Of a stretch of DNA of 64,000 bases, positions 1-8,102 are shown piece by piece (within the stretch, counting starts at the first letter, position 1; every line of letters starts with the position of its first letter). Both the position numbers and the translations under genes were made by a program. Under the pieces are notes generated by a model. It was not told the DNA's origin. It ran no database searches and saw only the letters and a list, made by a program, of their open reading frames with translations. Source of the stretch: Marinobacter caseinilyticus (lineage in GTDB: Bacteria; Pseudomonadota; Gammaproteobacteria; Pseudomonadales; Oleiphilaceae); the NCBI RefSeq assembly GCF_011074955.1, contig NZ_WUQJ01000004.1:1-64000 (forward strand), given 5' to 3'.

Positions 1-24
1 GGGTTCTACCCCGTTACTGCGGAC
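1..24 (+). repeat. IS3 left terminal inverted repeat
   Basis: Starts GGGTTCTACCCCGTT and pairs with 1198-1221 at 21 of 24 positions. The outermost base or two may lie before the window. Confidence 0.85.
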
Positions 25-62
25 ATTCCTGAAAAGAGGCACACTGTGCCAAAGGAGTGTTC

Positions 63-350
63 ATGTCCAGACGCAGAAAATATAGCCCAGAGTTCAAACG
101 CGAAGCCATTGCTTTAACCCGGCAACCCGGTGTGAGTTGTCGCCAGATAGCTCTGGAGGTTGGAATTAATCCCAACCTGCTATCTCGTTGGCGCAGAGAA
201 GCGGATGAGGAGACGGACAAGGCCTTCAAGGGCTCTGGTTCCCCCAGAGATGAGGAGGTTGCCCGTCTCAAGCGAGAGTTAGCCCGAGTGAAGAAGGAGC
301 GTGATTTTTTGCGCGAAGCGGCAGTGTTCTTCGCAAAGGAGTCGTCCTGA
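63..350 (+). CDS. IS3-family transposase OrfA (HTH, leucine-zipper type)
   Basis: This 95-residue protein is the DNA-binding half of the transposase. The N-terminus [18 protein letters not shown] and the following helix-turn-helix (about residues 20-45, with the motif [11 protein letters not shown]) are typical of the HTH_Tnp_1 family. The C-terminal third is a charged heptad-like helix, probably the coiled coil used for multimerisation. I chose ATG 63 because AAAGGAG lies at 51-57, five bases upstream; a GTG at 57 is in frame but overlaps that site. OrfA alone usually binds the ends and represses; fused to OrfB by frameshifting it forms the active transposase. Confidence 0.92.
   Translation: MSRRRKYSPEFKREAIALTRQPGVSCRQIALEVGINPNLLSRWRREADEETDKAFKGSGSPRDEEVARLKRELARVKKERDFLREAAVFFAKESS
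305..311 (+). promoter_or_regulatory. Candidate -1 ribosomal frameshift heptamer T TTT TTG
   Basis: In the OrfA frame the codons read GAT TTT TTG, so the heptamer fits the X XXY YYZ slippery pattern exactly. A -1 slip here enters the OrfB frame immediately after its upstream stop (302-304). No downstream pseudoknot was worked out. Confidence 0.6.
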
Positions 351-1216
351 GGTATCAGGCGATTCAACGTTGTCGCAATCATTTCCCCATACGTCTTATG
401 TGCCGATGCCTGAAGGTGTCGGCCAGCGGTTATTACGCTTGGGTATCTCGCCCTGAGTCCGCCAGGGCAAAGGCGAATCAGCACTTGCTGTCGCGCATCA
501 GAGAGATTCATGACGATAGCGGTGGCATGATTGGCTCACCCCGCATGCACGAGGACCTGGTTGCCGAGGGTGCTTCAACCAGTCTGAACCGTGTTGCGCG
601 ATTGATGGCCAAACACGGCATTCAGGGTTGGCCACGGAAGAAGCGCGGACGCTTGGGACGTCAATCTTATCGGCCACCGGGTATCCGGAATCATCTGGAG
701 CGGAATTTCTCCGCTCTGGAGCCGGACACCAAGTGGGTGACGGATATAACAGAAATAACCACGCAGGAAGGAAAACTCTTTCTCTGCGTGGTCCTCGACC
801 TGTTCAGCAAGCTGGTCGTTGGTTGGTCCATGCATCACCGGCAGGATCGGTATATGGTGATCAGAGCGGTTGAGATGGCCGTTTGGCAGCGACAGGGGAA
901 TATCCCTGTGATCCTGCATTCAGATCGAGGCAGCCAATTCACCAGCGGAGACTATCAACGATATCTCGGCAGTAATCGCTTGGTGAGTAGCATGAGTGCA
1001 GTTGGTCATTGTGGCGATAATGCCGCCTGCGAGGGATTCTTCGGGATGCTCAAGCGGGAGCGAATTCACCACCGGCGCTACCGAACTCAGAACGAAGCGC
1101 GAGCTGATGTATTCGACTACATTGAGCGGTTCCATAATCCCAGGATGCGACGTAGAGTTGCCGCTCAGGATCTGAAGTTGTCAGCCGTTTTAAAACCGTC
1201 CGTGGAAACGGGGTAG
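305..1216 (+). CDS. IS3-family transposase OrfB (DDE integrase), expressed by -1 frameshift
   Basis: OrfB is the catalytic rve/DDE half of the transposase. The -1 frame is open from 305, just after a TGA at 302-304, to the TAG at 1214-1216, giving about 303 codons. The text runs through the family block [17 protein letters not shown], then the catalytic core with VTDITEI (first D), [10 protein letters not shown] (second D) and a late E in the [11 protein letters not shown] segment, so the acidic triad appears complete. An internal ATG at 398 would give 272 residues but would drop conserved N-terminal residues, so synthesis as an OrfAB fusion is more likely. No disabling mutation is visible. 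Confidence 0.9.
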   Translation, partial: FFARSGSVLRKGVVLRYQAIQRCRNHFPIRLMCRCLKVSASGYYAWVSRPESARAKANQHLLSRIREIHDDSGGMIGSPRMHEDLVAEGASTSLNRVARLMAKHGIQGWPRKKRGRLGRQSYRPPGIRNHLERNFSALEPDTKWVTDITEITTQEGKLFLCVVLDLFSKLVVGWSMHHRQDRYMVIRAVEMAVWQRQGNIPVILHSDRGSQFTSGDYQRYLGSNRLVSSMSAVGHCGDNAACEGFFGMLKRERIHHRRYRTQNEARADVFDYIERFHNPRMRRRVAAQDLKLSAVLKPSVETG

Positions 1217-1221
1217 AACCC
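1198..1221 (-). repeat. IS3 right terminal inverted repeat
   Basis: Reverse complement of 1-24 with three mismatches. It contains the orfB stop codon (1214-1216). A run of C at 1219-1224 leaves the exact tip uncertain by up to three bases. Confidence 0.85.
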
Positions 1222-1398
1222 CCCACGAGTATTGTGCGCGAAGTGATCAACTCGACCTACCATGCAATGCCTGGCGATCAAGGGAAGATCACACCCAGGA
1301 CACTTGCAGCCACACTTAGCGCCACCGGGAACATCCCGAACGTCCACGTACTTTTTCAGTTCAATGTGAAACCCGAATGGTATCTTTGTCTCACTCAC
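1222..1398 (-). pseudogene. CoiA-like protein, 5' fragment truncated by the IS3 element
   Basis: This is the first 59 codons of a minus-strand gene cut by the IS. The start is GTG 1398 with GGAG seven bases upstream. The peptide has a Cys-rich finger at residues 29-36 (CGCKCPGC), then LPLIAR and VDHFAH at residues 50-55. That order (CxCxCPxC, PLIAR, HFAH) is the N-terminal signature of CoiA-like proteins, which usually continue into a PD-(D/E)XK-type nuclease domain. That domain would lie beyond the window's left edge, on the far side of the IS. Such genes are common in mobile elements and competence loci; the role here is unknown. The frame runs on into IS sequence, which is not native. Confidence 0.7.
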
Positions 1399-1725
1399 GA
1401 AAAATCTCCAATTCGAGTGATGTTGGCTGTTGATAGCTAATCGAAATGGGCATTGAGTGTCAACAAAGTATCCAGACTCTTTGTGATCACATATCTGGGG
1501 GAGTAGCAATAAATTGATTTTGAGCACCACCTGTTTGCTAGCAAGGTGAAACTCTACGTTCCGAGAATTGGGTTCGAGGCCTATCTTCGGCAAGTTTGTT
1601 TAGCGGGTCCTTCCTAAAGTTAATCAAGCACCGGGGGGGTCGCTGAGCGTGGTTTTCACGTGTTTTCACATTTCCCTAGACGCCACAACTTCAGGAATTA
1701 TCACCAGTGTGGGTCAGTTCGTTTC

Positions 1726-1873
1726 GCAAGTTCGGTACCCCTAAAGGGGGGTACACCGAGCGAACTTGCAAGACTACCGAACCACCGAACCGAACAAAAA
1801 ATACCAACGGTGCTAAAACCCTTGGGGTACAAGGGCTCCCGGTTATTCGCTTTTCCGAATTATCGAACCGAAC
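1726..1873. repeat. Nested hairpin and ACCGAAC repeats, possible replication origin of the island
   Basis: GCAAGTTCG (1726-1734) pairs perfectly with CGAACTTGC (1761-1769), and inside it GTACCCC (1735-1741) pairs with GGGGTAC (1748-1754). The 7-mer ACCGAAC occurs at 1776, 1784, 1789 (overlapping) and 1867, and in reverse at 1730. The cluster lies just past the 3' end of a primase/helicase gene, where iteron-type origins are often found. The sequence shows only the repeats; origin function is inference. The rest of 1399-1939 shows no convincing gene. Confidence 0.45.
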
Positions 1874-1896
1874 TTGACTGAACTTCCAGACGGGAG

Positions 1897-1929
1897 AAAA
1901 AGATAGTTCGGCTGGATTTCCGAACTATC
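1897..1929 (-). terminator. Rho-independent terminator of the primase/helicase gene
   Basis: On the minus strand the 10-base stem GATAGTTCGG / CCGAACTATC (1929-1920 and 1911-1902, 8-base loop) is perfect and is followed by TTTTT. It starts 10 bases past the primase/helicase stop. Confidence 0.85.
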
Positions 1930-1939
1930 AGGAGGTTTT

Positions 1940-3946
1940 TTAACCGAATTCGGGGTCTTTCCGGTAGATTTTTATCGCTTTGCCGTCCTTGCCCACGGTG
2001 ATTAAATCCTGAACTTCAAAATGTTTTCTGGCTTCACTTACCCGGGCTCTATTGATTCCCTCGTTTTTGCATAATTCGACCAGCGTTTTGTTGTGCAGTA
2101 TTTCACCACCGGTATTATCCATTGCATGAACCAGGACTTCCCAGATTTTATTCTGTTGTGGTGTCATCCGGGGTTCCGGATCGTCAACAAACTCATCACC
2201 CTGAACCACTACAGCACTATTTCCGATTTTCCCCAGATCCACACTGTGAAGCTTCAACAAAACAGCTTCAGGTATTTCCGCATCCTTCATTTTAGTAGTC
2301 TGTAATGCGATTGTTCCGCCAGCCCTCGCCTCCACCCGGTGCTCAATGTCTACCGCACCCTTCAGGGCACTGGCACCACGGGCGCGATCTTTATTGCCCT
2401 GCCCAGTATGGTGAACAATTAGAACCGTGGTTTGCAATTCGTGTTTTAGCCGGTCCATGTGCTGAACGAAAAGCCCCATGTCTTTGTTGCTGTTCTCATC
2501 AAGGCCACCGAAATTTCTAGCCAGGGTATCAACAACAATCAAAGCCGGTGCACCATGATCATTAATCATCTTTATCACTAGCTGCACGGCTTCCCATTCC
2601 GTCAGTGGTGCAGCGGTAGTACTGACGTAAATGTTCTCAAGCTTCACTCCTCTATACTTGCACCAGGCTCTGAGCCTGCGGCCTATACCAGCGTGCCCCT
2701 CACCGGCTATATAAAACACCGCCCCTTGTTTCACCGGAAAACCCTGCCAAACCTCACCAGTGGCAATACAACAGGCAATGTCCAGAGCAATGAATGATTT
2801 GCCCACACCGGGCTCACCAAACATGATCACCATGGTGTTAGCTTCAATGTACCGCTCTACCAGCCACTGAACGGGCTCAATATTGGCTATCAACTCAGCA
2901 CCAGAAATAAAGCGGAAACCGCGTCGAATCGGTGCCCTCCTTATCGGTTCCAGCGGTGGCAGGTCATCAAACAGGCTAACAACGTTCTGATAGTCCGCCA
3001 GCACTTTGGCCAGGGTGTGTTTCCACAACCAGTCCGCTGCCGATTTCCTGTCCCCCCTCCGATCCAGGGCAGCACCGGCCAGAAAGTGTTCTTTATCGGT
3101 GAGTACCGTCAGGATTGATTCAACGTTCACACCGGCGCTTTTCATTTCCTGGCACACAACAAGCAGGGCAGCAGAACGGTCCACCTCGTTTGAACCCTGT
3201 TTCGGATAGTCCTTTGCCAGCGGTCCTTCACCGTCTCGTATCAGGGCTTTCCAGCGCTCCCCTATTTGCATATCATCCAATGACACCAACGGTGCTTCCG
3301 AGTCCCATTCCAGATCACCCACGGTGAGATTTGCGTCAGTGCTGGCGGATTGTCTGAACCAATCCTGATAAAGCGTATTGAGGGCGGCACCGGCTGCTTT
3401 AACCGTGCCATGCCCTCCCACCACGTCCGCAGTGATCGTGAAAAACCGGCCATCCTGATACATTTCCCGGCCTGCCTTGTTGTCGCAGTGACCAGCGCCG
3501 GGCAACTCTCCTTTGCAGATAATGTGCAGCCCTTTACCGGACGGTGACCTTTCGGTGAATGATTGCAGTTCATCCACTGCCCGCCGGGCGTCATCCCGCA
3601 GGTTCCCGGATTCATCAAAGCAGTTATCCAGGTCTACCCCTACAAACGGATCACCAGCGGTGAAAACGAACCCTATACCAGTGTGGCCGTCCATAAGGTA
3701 CGCTTCGCAAGCTTCATCAAATGTTCCCCAGTCTCCCCGCCTTTTCGTGCTGGCGGGCTTCCCAGTTTTCGGGTTATGCGGAACCTTAGTCACTTTTACG
3801 GTGCCGTCCCGCTTTGTCTTTTCCACCGCTTTCCAGACTACCCATTGGGCGCATTCCTGAAGCTCACCGGGAACCCGATCAAAGTTTGGCTGTAGAAGTC
3901 CCGGTAATATAGCCGGGGGCTCCTGTTCAATGTTCACTGTAGACAT
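1940..3946 (-). CDS. Primase / RepA-like AAA helicase fusion
   Basis: This 668-residue protein looks like the replication protein of the island. The N-terminal third resembles the primase-polymerase domain of phage and plasmid primases: QWVVWKA and [13 protein letters not shown] near residues 35-65, GIGFVF and the metal-site-like VGVDLDNC near 95-110, and [13 protein letters not shown] near 130. The second half is a RecA-like hexameric helicase ATPase: Walker A GEPGVGKS near 380, a Walker B-like LIVVDTL near 470, and [22 protein letters not shown]. The ATG has GGAGGGG upstream. It overlaps the preceding 126-residue ORF by 20 bases, suggesting coupling. Together with the nearby repeats it would support autonomous replication of an excised circle; that role is inferred. 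Confidence 0.8.
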
Positions 3947-4307
3947 CGGGCACCCCTCCGATGAAAAATTCAGCAGTGCTATCGCTTCCCCTTACTAGCT
4001 TGGCAAGCCCTACGTATAACTGCCCGTACGCTGTAGCAGCAACAACCCTATCTACCTCAAAAACTGTCCTGGATGGTTTAAAATTCGCAACCAACCATTC
4101 CAAGTCGGCAAAAGACTCTCCATCAATGGTGCAATACGTGGCTTCATAGTCATTCATGTGCAATACACTTGAGATCTGCAATCCCATCAGCAAGGGGTCA
4201 ACAAACCATTTACCCATTGCATCTTGCACAACGCGGTTGGACGCCTTGGAGAGTGAGTGCGGTAAGAAAATCTCATAAACTTTGATTCGTCGCTTTTCCA
4301 TGTTCAT
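3927..4307 (-). CDS. Hypothetical island protein (126 aa)
   Basis: I do not recognise this family. The protein is soluble-looking, mixed alpha/beta, with no signal peptide, membrane segment or cysteine cluster; it begins [20 protein letters not shown] lies six bases before ATG 4307, although the second Met would also fit. It begins 11 bases after the AlpA-like gene ends and overlaps the start of the primase/helicase gene by 20 bases, so all three are probably on one transcript. The position suggests an accessory of replication or control, but nothing in the sequence shows the function. Confidence 0.7.
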   Translation of the reverse strand: MNMEKRRIKVYEIFLPHSLSKASNRVVQDAMGKWFVDPLLMGLQISSVLHMNDYEATYCTIDGESFADLEWLVANFKPSRTVFEVDRVVAATAYGQLYVGLAKLVRGSDSTAEFFIGGVPDVYSEH

Positions 4308-4318
4308 AACCTACTCCC

Positions 4319-4564
4319 TCACGCCTTCTGGCTTCCAGTCGGTGCACCAGCCAGCAATTGATCAACAACATCAGCGGGCCAAGCTAAAAAGCGGTTTGGG
4401 AGCTTAATTGGACGGATACCACACCAGTGGCCTTTCCGGCATAGAGATGCACGGATTGATCCAGGCTGGACACCGTAACGCATGGCGACTTCTTCGGTGG
4501 AATACGCCGAAACAGCCTCGCGGGCAATCTTTAAGATTTCACATTGATGGTTTTCAGTTCGCAT
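4319..4564 (-). CDS. AlpA/excisionase-like DNA-binding protein
   Basis: This 81-residue protein has a winged-helix or HTH core: STEEVAMRYGVQPGSIRASLCRKG (split near residues 22-45) is a helix-turn-helix, followed by GIRPIKLPNRFLAWPADVVDQLL, the wing and tail pattern of small MerR/AlpA-type proteins of integrated elements. Such proteins regulate integrase expression or act as recombination directionality factors. It sits between the unknown 263-residue gene and the replication genes. Whether it controls excision or replication cannot be told from sequence. Confidence 0.75.
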   Translation of the reverse strand: MRTENHQCEILKIAREAVSAYSTEEVAMRYGVQPGSIRASLCRKGHWCGIRPIKLPNRFLAWPADVVDQLLAGAPTGSQKA

Positions 4565-4674
4565 GGCTATACCCCTTCATGTTGGTCATTGTTGAACCGT
4601 GAAGTGGATATGATCGGCGATACCGGTTTCACCAAGTCAAAGGGTTACTTTGGGTTAGGTGTTTTGGGTTGGGT

Positions 4675-5466
4675 CTAACTATCGACGCAAGGGTGATTTA
4701 TTCGGCGACTCTTTGAAAGCCACCCCCAAGCTCGATCAAAAGCCTTGTTGAACTTTTTTTCGTCACCGGACGGAGCAAAGTCTTTAAGAGCTTCCCTGCG
4801 AACCTCTTTGCGAGTCTTAACTTTCACTTCGCTCTCGGTGCCCCTCCTGTATGGGGGCAGATTTTCAGGGTCGAAATTCATTTTTTGAAGAACTCGTAAG
4901 ATGATCTTGCCCCGTTTTTCATTAACTAAAACACGTGGCGCCTTATCCGAGCCTACCTCTCCACCGGCAGCCACTGAAACACTCTCATCAACCACCACGC
5001 CATATGGACGCAGGTATCTAGCCAGATCTCGCACCTTCAGCCTATCAGTACCCCTAAACTCGACTCTTCCATCATCAGGAGTAATAGGTTTAGCACCGTA
5101 GGGGGTGCGATCAATCAGCGTAATCTCACCGTCACCGACTGCCTTTGATAGCAGCCGAATATGCATACCCGCCAGATAAAGTTGATAGAAATTGTTTCCT
5201 GATAATTTGGGCAACACAGCTAATACCGACGGTTCACCCTGGCTTTCCAGAATCGAACGAACCCCTCTTGCCGCGTCAACTTCACTCTGAAAATCCCAAC
5301 TCATCCGATGCCAAATCCTAGCCGCCAACTGGTAAAAAAGGGCGTCCCTGCCCTCCCATAAATCCCAGTTCTTCGGATGCATAGCTTTTGCCACCATGGC
5401 CGGCACTTCAGCAACAGGAACAGACACTTGGTTTACAGGCAAGGGAATCAGATAGACCGCTTCCAT
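4675..5466 (-). CDS. Hypothetical island protein (263 aa)
   Basis: No family is recognised with confidence. It begins MEAVYLIPLPVNQVSVP. The middle contains LARYLRPYGVVVDE and KRGKIILRVLQKMNF, followed by a strongly basic stretch (KVKTRKEVRREALKDF) and a Trp-rich end, suggesting a nucleic-acid-binding protein. ATG 5466 is chosen because GGAGGTGA lies just upstream; a TTG at 5490 would add eight residues with no better ribosome site. It follows the 84-residue gene by 20 bases. It could be a replication initiator or regulator of the element, but this is only position-based. Confidence 0.65.
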   Translation of the reverse strand: MEAVYLIPLPVNQVSVPVAEVPAMVAKAMHPKNWDLWEGRDALFYQLAARIWHRMSWDFQSEVDAARGVRSILESQGEPSVLAVLPKLSGNNFYQLYLAGMHIRLLSKAVGDGEITLIDRTPYGAKPITPDDGRVEFRGTDRLKVRDLARYLRPYGVVVDESVSVAAGGEVGSDKAPRVLVNEKRGKIILRVLQKMNFDPENLPPYRRGTESEVKVKTRKEVRREALKDFAPSGDEKKFNKAFDRAWGWLSKSRRINHPCVDS

Positions 5467-5486
5467 AGCCTCACCTCCGCATCCCT

Positions 5487-5741
5487 TCAAACCGGCTCAC
5501 CGCTGTTTCCATCAAGCCAATTACCCGCCGGTTGTGCTTCCAAGGCTTCCCGCATACCCGCCAGCGAGTCAGAAACGTAAAGAGGGTCATGTTTTAACTC
5601 TTCCTGAACATCATCGTCTGACAGCATCATTAAATCAAAAGCGCCAAGCCTGCCGGATCGCGTTTCCTCTAATGACTGTTCAAGCTGGCAGGCTTCCCAT
5701 TCGGTGATCACACCGGTGGCTGCTACGTTGTTTTGATTCAT
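5487..5741 (-). CDS. Small acidic hypothetical island protein (84 aa)
   Basis: The family is not recognised. It is acidic and helical, with ITEWEACQLEQSLEETRSGR followed by LMMLSDDDVQEELKHDP. Of three nearby ATGs (5750, 5747, 5741) the last is preferred, being nine bases from AGGAG. It lies between the integrase and the 263-residue protein, all on the minus strand. Size and charge suit a small regulator or an anti-repressor-like protein, but there is no direct evidence. Confidence 0.6.
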   Translation of the reverse strand: MNQNNVAATGVITEWEACQLEQSLEETRSGRLGAFDLMMLSDDDVQEELKHDPLYVSDSLAGMREALEAQPAGNWLDGNSGEPV

Positions 5742-5760
5742 GGTCATCATCTCCTATAGT

Positions 5761-5773
5761 CCCGACTATCGGG
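5761..5773. promoter_or_regulatory. Short inverted repeat upstream of the 84-aa gene
   Basis: CCCGA-CTA-TCGGG lies between the integrase stop and the ribosome site of the 84-residue gene. It could be an operator or part of a weak integrase terminator. Confidence 0.35.
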
Positions 5774-5779
5774 TTTCAG

Positions 5780-7066
5780 TTACACCGCGCGTAGACGCTT
5801 ACCCGCCACCGGTGGTTCAAACTGAATTCCGGCCTGTTCCAGAATCCACCCTTCAATTTTCTCGTGCCACTGTCGCAACAGGTCTAGCGGGCGCCGGCGG
5901 TAATGTTTCTCTACGGTGGCACTAGGCTTGTGCCCTTGGATTTGTGCGACGATACCGGCGGGCACTTCTACCCATTCAGACAAGGTGCCGAACGTCCGCC
6001 TCAGACCGTGCAGGGTCAACCCTTCTATAGCGGCAACCGTTAGTGCCCGCTGGTGTTGTGCCCGTGGTTCTACCAGGTGCCCACGCTTTGCAGTAGGGCT
6101 AGAGAATACCCATTCATTCCGGCGCGGTAGTGAGTCGATCAGGAAGGCGACATAAGGGGTCAACGGAATAATCCGCTCCCCTTCTACTTTGTCCCGAATC
6201 GAAAGACTCTCCCAACGAAAATCAACGTCTGACCATCGCAGGGTTGCCAGTTCGCCGCGTCTTGCACCGGTGAACATCAAGATTTGAAGGTAAGCAGAAA
6301 TAACGGGATTTTGAATTTGCTGAACGCCCTTGAACCAGGCGGGCAACTGTTCACGCTGCAAGCAATCTGCTTTCACCCCTTTGCGGGGCAACGTCTGCTT
6401 AGCAATTCGTTTAGAACAAGCGTCAGTGGTGCATAAGTCCTGATAGCGGGGGTCATCGTCGCACCAGTTCAGGAAGGCTCGAAACAGGGCGAATGCTAAC
6501 CGGGCACGTGTGGGGCGGGTTTCTACTTCCTTCGCCAGCCACTGTCCCACGATGCCCCCGTTTATGTCCGCCAGCTTCATTTTCATCAGTGGGGCTAATG
6601 CTCCGGGTTGTGTCTTTCCCTTTCCACGCTGGCGGGGTAAACCACCAGCCTGACTCATCTTATGATGATCCTTCAGGTGCAACTCACTCCACCGGGGCTT
6701 TCTCGACTCGATATAATCATCCCAAGCATCAGCAACGGTGGCATCAGCTCGCTTTGATTCGTTCTGTTCCTGCTTAAGATCATCAAGGCGCTGTTTCTTT
6801 TCAAGCCTGGGATCAATCCCTTGATCTAGCAGCGTACCCAGCCTACGAGCTTCCGCGCGGGCCTCGTCGATTCCCCACGTGCGGATGTCACCAATGGTTA
6901 ACCGGATTGCCTTGGTATCAACCCTCCCCTGATAGATAAAAGCCTTTGCATTGGCGGTGGCACGAACCCCCAAACCCGGCACCGTGGAATCCCAAAGAAA
7001 GCATTGCTTGCCATCGGCACCACACTTGAAGCCATCAACCCTTCCGGCTGTCAGATTAACCCGCAC
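5780..7066 (-). CDS. Tyrosine recombinase (island integrase)
   Basis: This 428-residue integrase of the P4-like type catalyses site-specific recombination between the island and a tRNA gene. The N-terminal 90 residues fit the DUF4102 arm-binding domain (VPGLGVRATANAKAFIYQGR, IRLTIGD, EARAEARRLGTLLDQGIDP). The catalytic domain shows the first Arg in FTGARRGELATLRWSDVD, then the HxxR box HGLRRTFGT, then IQGHKPSATVEKHY with the nucleophilic Tyr. All catalytic residues seem present. It starts 178 bases from the tRNA-Phe att copy, with its 5' end facing it, which fits integration at that site. Confidence 0.95.
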   Translation of the reverse strand: MRVNLTAGRVDGFKCGADGKQCFLWDSTVPGLGVRATANAKAFIYQGRVDTKAIRLTIGDIRTWGIDEARAEARRLGTLLDQGIDPRLEKKQRLDDLKQEQNESKRADATVADAWDDYIESRKPRWSELHLKDHHKMSQAGGLPRQRGKGKTQPGALAPLMKMKLADINGGIVGQWLAKEVETRPTRARLAFALFRAFLNWCDDDPRYQDLCTTDACSKRIAKQTLPRKGVKADCLQREQLPAWFKGVQQIQNPVISAYLQILMFTGARRGELATLRWSDVDFRWESLSIRDKVEGERIIPLTPYVAFLIDSLPRRNEWVFSSPTAKRGHLVEPRAQHQRALTVAAIEGLTLHGLRRTFGTLSEWVEVPAGIVAQIQGHKPSATVEKHYRRRPLDLLRQWHEKIEGWILEQAGIQFEPPVAGKRLRAV

Positions 7067-7244
7067 TGTGAACCCATCCCTAAATATGAAAGCGCCGTGT
7101 AAGCACTATGTAAGCAGATTCAGAGAATACCGGTGCATACGGGTCAATGTAAAGAAGTGTCTTTGTTGTCAACTATTAGTTGAAAATCATAGTTTTACTT
7201 ACTTTCTGATAGTTCAGGTCAACGCCAAAAAACGTGGACATTTA

Positions 7245-7293
7245 AGGATTGAAAATCCTCGTGTCGGTGGTTCGATTCCGCCTCCGGGCACCA
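7245..7293 (+). other. att site: 3' half of tRNA-Phe(GAA)
   Basis: The sequence runs from position 28 of the anticodon arm (loop TTGAAAA, anticodon GAA at 7251-7253) through the T arm (GGTTCGATTCC) to TCCGGGCACCA. The bases before it do not form a D arm, so this is not a functional tRNA. It is the duplicated core left by integration and marks the island/host boundary. Confidence 0.9.
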
Positions 7294-7302
7294 TGATTAC
7301 TC

Positions 7303-7331
7303 AACAAAGCTCGCCTTGTGCGGGCTTTGTT
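7303..7331 (+). terminator. Terminator originally serving tRNA-Phe
   Basis: AACAAAGCTCGC pairs with GCGGGCTTTGTT (one G-U pair) around a 5-base loop, ten bases after the tRNA CCA. The T tract is poor. Confidence 0.65.
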
Positions 7332-7419
7332 GTATCTGACGACTTCTCCCCGCCGAATGCTCAGTAATCACCCACTGGCATCGCCTCACGTGGCGAAGCA
7401 GCAAGCCGACCAAACCCCC

Positions 7420-7992
7420 TTAGCGAATTATCAGGGTCGGCAGCCAACGGCTTTTCAGATTAATCCCGGTCACATCGTATTCGCCAAACGGCGGTACAGT
7501 GAGATCGTCGGGCGGCGCCGCCAGATTATTGAGATCCACCGCATGAGCCTCACCGAGGATGGCATCGTCGGTGACGGTCATCCGGTAGTAAATGCCGTTC
7601 CAGAAATTGGCACCGAACTCGGTCGGCTTTTTAAACATAAACAGCAGGTCGTGCTCCAGCCAGCGCAGGTCCGAAGCGGTTACGGTTCGGGGATTGTCGT
7701 ACGGATAGGGAATCCGGCACATGAGCTCCTTCCCTTCCAGGCACTTCATTTCTTTCATCGACAGAAAATGATCACTGAAGTGCTCGGTCTCCACGTTTAA
7801 CGTATACGCCACTGCTCCGGAATCCGTTGGCTGGGAAAAAGACACCGTGCCAATCCTGTGTTCTTTTTGTCCGGCATCCAACAGGTAAATGGCACGATGC
7901 CCCAGTGGAACACCGGCCGACCAGGCTGAGGATTCAACGAGCAACAGCCACCCAATGACAGCGCTCAGCTGCCCCAATCGTCTCAAAACCAT
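7420..7992 (-). CDS. Exported hypothetical protein (190 aa)
   Basis: I do not recognise the family. The first ~26 residues (MVLRRLGQLSAVIGWLLLVESSAWSAG) form a signal peptide, so the protein is probably periplasmic. The mature part is beta-rich with two Cys (MKCLEGKELMCRIPYPYDN) that could form a disulphide. GGAG lies eight bases before ATG 7992; a GTG at 8001 is also in frame. It is the first host gene after the island and follows the gamma-glutamyltransferase-like gene by about 110 bases on the same strand, so it may be the last gene of that operon. Confidence 0.7.
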   Translation of the reverse strand: MVLRRLGQLSAVIGWLLLVESSAWSAGVPLGHRAIYLLDAGQKEHRIGTVSFSQPTDSGAVAYTLNVETEHFSDHFLSMKEMKCLEGKELMCRIPYPYDNPRTVTASDLRWLEHDLLFMFKKPTEFGANFWNGIYYRMTVTDDAILGEAHAVDLNNLAAPPDDLTVPPFGEYDVTGINLKSRWLPTLIIR

Positions 7993-8102
7993 TATTACCA
8001 CTCCACCATGAGGCGCTACACGAGCGCATCCATTCAGTTTAGGGGTGGCGCCATGGCTCTCAATGGTACTTGAGTACCCTTTTCAGGCCTGCGACGCACC
8101 CA

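Larger units (their letters stand above)
1..1221 (+). mobile_element. IS3-family insertion sequence
   Basis: The element carries an orfA (HTH) and an orfB (DDE integrase) in the -1 frame, the standard IS3 layout. Its ends are imperfect inverted repeats, 1-24 and 1198-1221, matching at 21 of 24 positions and beginning GGGTTCTACCCCGTT. The orfB stop lies inside the right repeat, as is usual for compact IS3 elements. The window starts within a base or so of the left tip, so the target duplication cannot be read. The right flank at 1222 joins directly to a broken CoiA-like gene. Both ORFs are intact, so the copy may still be active. Confidence 0.93.
1..7293. mobile_element. Genomic island integrated at tRNA-Phe (one end only)
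   Basis: The right boundary is a 49-base copy of the 3' half of a tRNA-Phe(GAA) gene at 7245-7293, beside a tyrosine recombinase gene. No D-arm or acceptor 5' strand precedes it, so this is a duplicated att half and the intact tRNA should lie at the other end, outside the window. All island genes (integrase, small unknowns, AlpA-like protein, primase/helicase, CoiA-like fragment) are on the minus strand and share no function with the host operons after 7420. The left end is not seen. An IS3 element has inserted into the island. Integration into tRNA 3' ends is the usual habit of this recombinase family; calling this an island or satellite rather than a full prophage is inference from the lack of structural phage genes here. 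Confidence 0.8.

Noticed and set aside
7067..7293. A full tRNA gene next to the integrase
   Set aside because: Only the anticodon stem, T arm and acceptor 3' strand are present; there is no D arm or matching 5' acceptor strand.
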